From NCBI RefSeq assembly GCF_014161445.1, contig NZ_JABBXA010000016.1, positions 124,001 through 188,000 of the forward strand: 64,000 nucleotides of DNA, given 5' to 3'. The notes beneath the pieces are model-generated. The model did no database searches and was not told the origin of the DNA. It worked only from the letters and a program-made list of their open reading frames with translations. This DNA comes from Microbispora sp. H13382 (GTDB lineage: Bacteria > Actinomycetota > Actinomycetes > Streptosporangiales > Streptosporangiaceae). Positions 62,789 through 64,000 of the stretch are shown here, piece by piece. Positions within the stretch are counted from its first letter, which is position 1. The number at the start of each line of letters is the position of its first letter. A program made the position numbers and the translations under genes.

Positions 62789-64000
62789 GTGCGTCTGGCG
62801 CGAGTGATCGTCGTCGTTGTGCTCGCCGCGCTCGCGAGCGTCTACGTGGTCGCCGGTGCGCCGATCGCGCTGGCGGTGTTCGGCGTGCAGGTCCTCTACC
62901 TGCTGAAGGTCAGGACGTGGTGGCTGCTCGCCGCGCAGGCCGTCCTCGTCTACACGGTGAGCGTCGCCGGCGGGGTCTCCACCGGGATCCTCGGCTTCCT
63001 GGCCGGATCGCTGCTGCTGACCCGTGCCCATCGTGATACCGCGCGCGTGCTCGCGCCGCTCGTGGTGGTGAGCGCGGCGCTGATCGACGCCGCCCGCGGC
63101 GGGGCGACGGCCGACGCGACGATCACCGTGGTGCTGGTCTCGCTGGTCGTCTTCGGCCTCACCCGGCTCGTGGAGCGCGCGGGTGAGATGCACGCCGCCC
63201 GGCTCTCGCTGGCCGCCGCGGCCGTGGCCGCCGAGCGGCTGCGCCTCGCCGCCGAGCTGAACGACGGCCTCGGGCGGAGCCTCGAGGTGATCGTCGAGGG
63301 CGGTCGCCGCGCGCTCGCGGAGCCGCACGGCGCGGCCGAGGTGCTGGCCTCGGTGACGGCCACCGCGCGCGCGGCGCTGACCGACGCCCGCGCCGCCTCC
63401 GCGAACTACCGCGCGACCTCCCTCGCTCCCGAGCTGGTCACGGCGCGGGCGATGCTCGACGCCGCGGGAATCGCCGTCGAGGTGCGCGGCGGCCACACCG
63501 AGCCGCTCGGCCCGGGCGGGGCGCTGCTGGCGGGTGTGCTGCGGGAGGCCGTCACCGACGTCGTACGGCGGGGCACCGCCCGGCTGTGCGTCATCGAGAC
63601 GGGCGAGCAGGGAGACGAGCGGGGAGACAGGGTGCGGCTGCGCGTCGTCGACGACGGCCACCGCACCGCCGAGGGCGCGGACTTCGACGGCCTCCGGCTG
63701 GAGGAGGCGGGCGGCACCCTCGCCACCGGTCTGACCCCCGCCGGGCACTTCGTGGTTGAGGCGACCCTTCCCCGCGGGCCGTCGGCGGAGACGGCGTCCG
63801 GCGAGGCGGGCACCGGCGCCGGCGCGGGGAAGAGCCAGGCGGGCGGAAGGCGGCGGTGGCTTCTGCCGGAGCCCGCGCACGACACGTCGTACGCGGTGTC
63901 GGCCACGATGTCGGTCACGGTGTCGGTCACGGTGCTCGCGGCCGTCCTCGTGGGCTTCAGCGTCAAGGCGCTGCTCCAGCTCCCCGGCGCCCTCGTGCTC
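62789..64000 (+). CDS. Histidine-kinase-like membrane protein with Asn in place of the phospho-His (cut by window edge)
   Basis: Open from a GTG at 62789 (AAGGGG 5 nt upstream) to the window end, 404 residues. Four or five N-terminal helices (to about residue 130) are followed by RLRLAAELNDGLGRSLEVIV, which aligns with the NarL-type H-box ELHDGLGH except that the His is Asn. A degenerate ATPase-like region follows (ALLAGVLREAVTDVVRRGTA; RLRVVDDGHRTAEG), and then a second membrane section begins (VSVTVLAAVLVGFSVKAL) as the window ends. So it either signals without autophosphorylation or is a different, larger protein with two such halves. The full product is not visible. Confidence 0.65.
   Translation, partial: MRLARVIVVVVLAALASVYVVAGAPIALAVFGVQVLYLLKVRTWWLLAAQAVLVYTVSVAGGVSTGILGFLAGSLLLTRAHRDTARVLAPLVVVSAALIDAARGGATADATITVVLVSLVVFGLTRLVERAGEMHAARLSLAAAAVAAERLRLAAELNDGLGRSLEVIVEGGRRALAEPHGAAEVLASVTATARAALTDARAASANYRATSLAPELVTARAMLDAAGIAVEVRGGHTEPLGPGGALLAGVLREAVTDVVRRGTARLCVIETGEQGDERGDRVRLRVVDDGHRTAEGADFDGLRLEEAGGTLATGLTPAGHFVVEATLPRGPSAETASGEAGTGAGAGKSQAGGRRRWLLPEPAHDTSYAVSATMSVTVSVTVLAAVLVGFSVKALLQLPGALVL

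Noticed and set aside
1-64000. tRNA, rRNA, insertion sequence or prophage genes
   Set aside because: I looked for transposase or integrase motifs, terminal inverted repeats with target duplications and tRNA cloverleaf patterns and found none that I can support by eye; a tRNA and Rfam scan would settle it.

Overview
This is a high-GC chromosomal window from a filamentous actinomycete. GTG and TTG starts are common, gene density is high, and the protein families are typical of Streptosporangiales-type actinomycetes (SCO4848-like and DUF3017 proteins, a DUF6350/PerM protein, PucR, receptor Ser/Thr kinases, FHA-LuxR). I cannot name a genus from sequence alone. I see no tRNA, rRNA, insertion sequence, phage, CRISPR array or plasmid function. 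The core gene order (pcrA, mutase small subunit, sucCD, perM-like, purNH, folD, DUF3017, icd, trpS, dac/SCO4848, nucleoside ABC transporter, cdd, deoA, add) matches, from memory, the conserved order on Streptomyces-type chromosomes, so this is core chromosome with small accessory modules inserted.

Layout. 1-5.6 kb: a truncated membrane kinase, a DUF1453-like protein, a PIG-L deacetylase, the PcrA helicase and a secreted protein. 5.7-10.8 kb: a MarR regulator, a B12-binding mutase subunit, succinyl-CoA ligase and a PerM-like protein. 10.8-17.2 kb: accessory genes (MerR plus oxidoreductase; zinc alcohol dehydrogenase plus APC permease with a divergent PucR regulator; a small membrane protein) lying between perM and purN, which are neighbours in mycobacteria. 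17.3-20.7 kb: purN, purH, a small membrane protein and folD. 20.8-27.7 kb: a secreted peptide, a phosphatidylglycerol lysyltransferase-like protein, a secreted sensor-like protein, FHA-LuxR, citrate synthase, DUF3017 and NADP-isocitrate dehydrogenase. 27.9-45.0 kb: two paralogous receptor kinases with different sensor domains (one a solute-binding domain), PadR/MFS and TetR/SDR modules, galE, a CNNM-type transporter, trpS, a YihY protein, a D-Ala-D-Ala carboxypeptidase, a GCS2-type ligase and an M20 amidohydrolase. 45.1-53.2 kb: a nucleoside uptake and salvage operon (two BMP-type binding proteins, ATPase, two permeases, cytidine deaminase, thymidine phosphorylase); adenosine deaminase follows at 61 kb. 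53.2-61.0 kb: regulator/efflux modules (ArsR/MFS, VOC, MarR/MFS), a frameshifted sigma-like/propeller gene and a cupin. The right end is an unfinished membrane protein resembling a histidine kinase whose phospho-acceptor histidine is replaced by asparagine.

How the genes work together. The salvage operon imports nucleosides, deaminates them (cdd, add) and phosphorolyses them (deoA); purN, purH and folD supply de novo purines and one-carbon units; sucCD, citrate synthase and icd are TCA-cycle steps. Regulator/target pairs (MarR, MerR, PadR, TetR, ArsR, a second MarR) each have a visible dyad in the shared promoter region.

Most notable observations: a 7-G tract that breaks a gene at 60.2 kb; probable CTG (purN) and ATT (ABC ATPase) start codons with strong ribosome binding sites; a 21-codon ORF bridging the two nucleoside permeases by ATGA overlaps; a family of about 25-bp intergenic repeats; a kinase fused to a solute-binding domain; and the Asn-for-His kinase-like protein.
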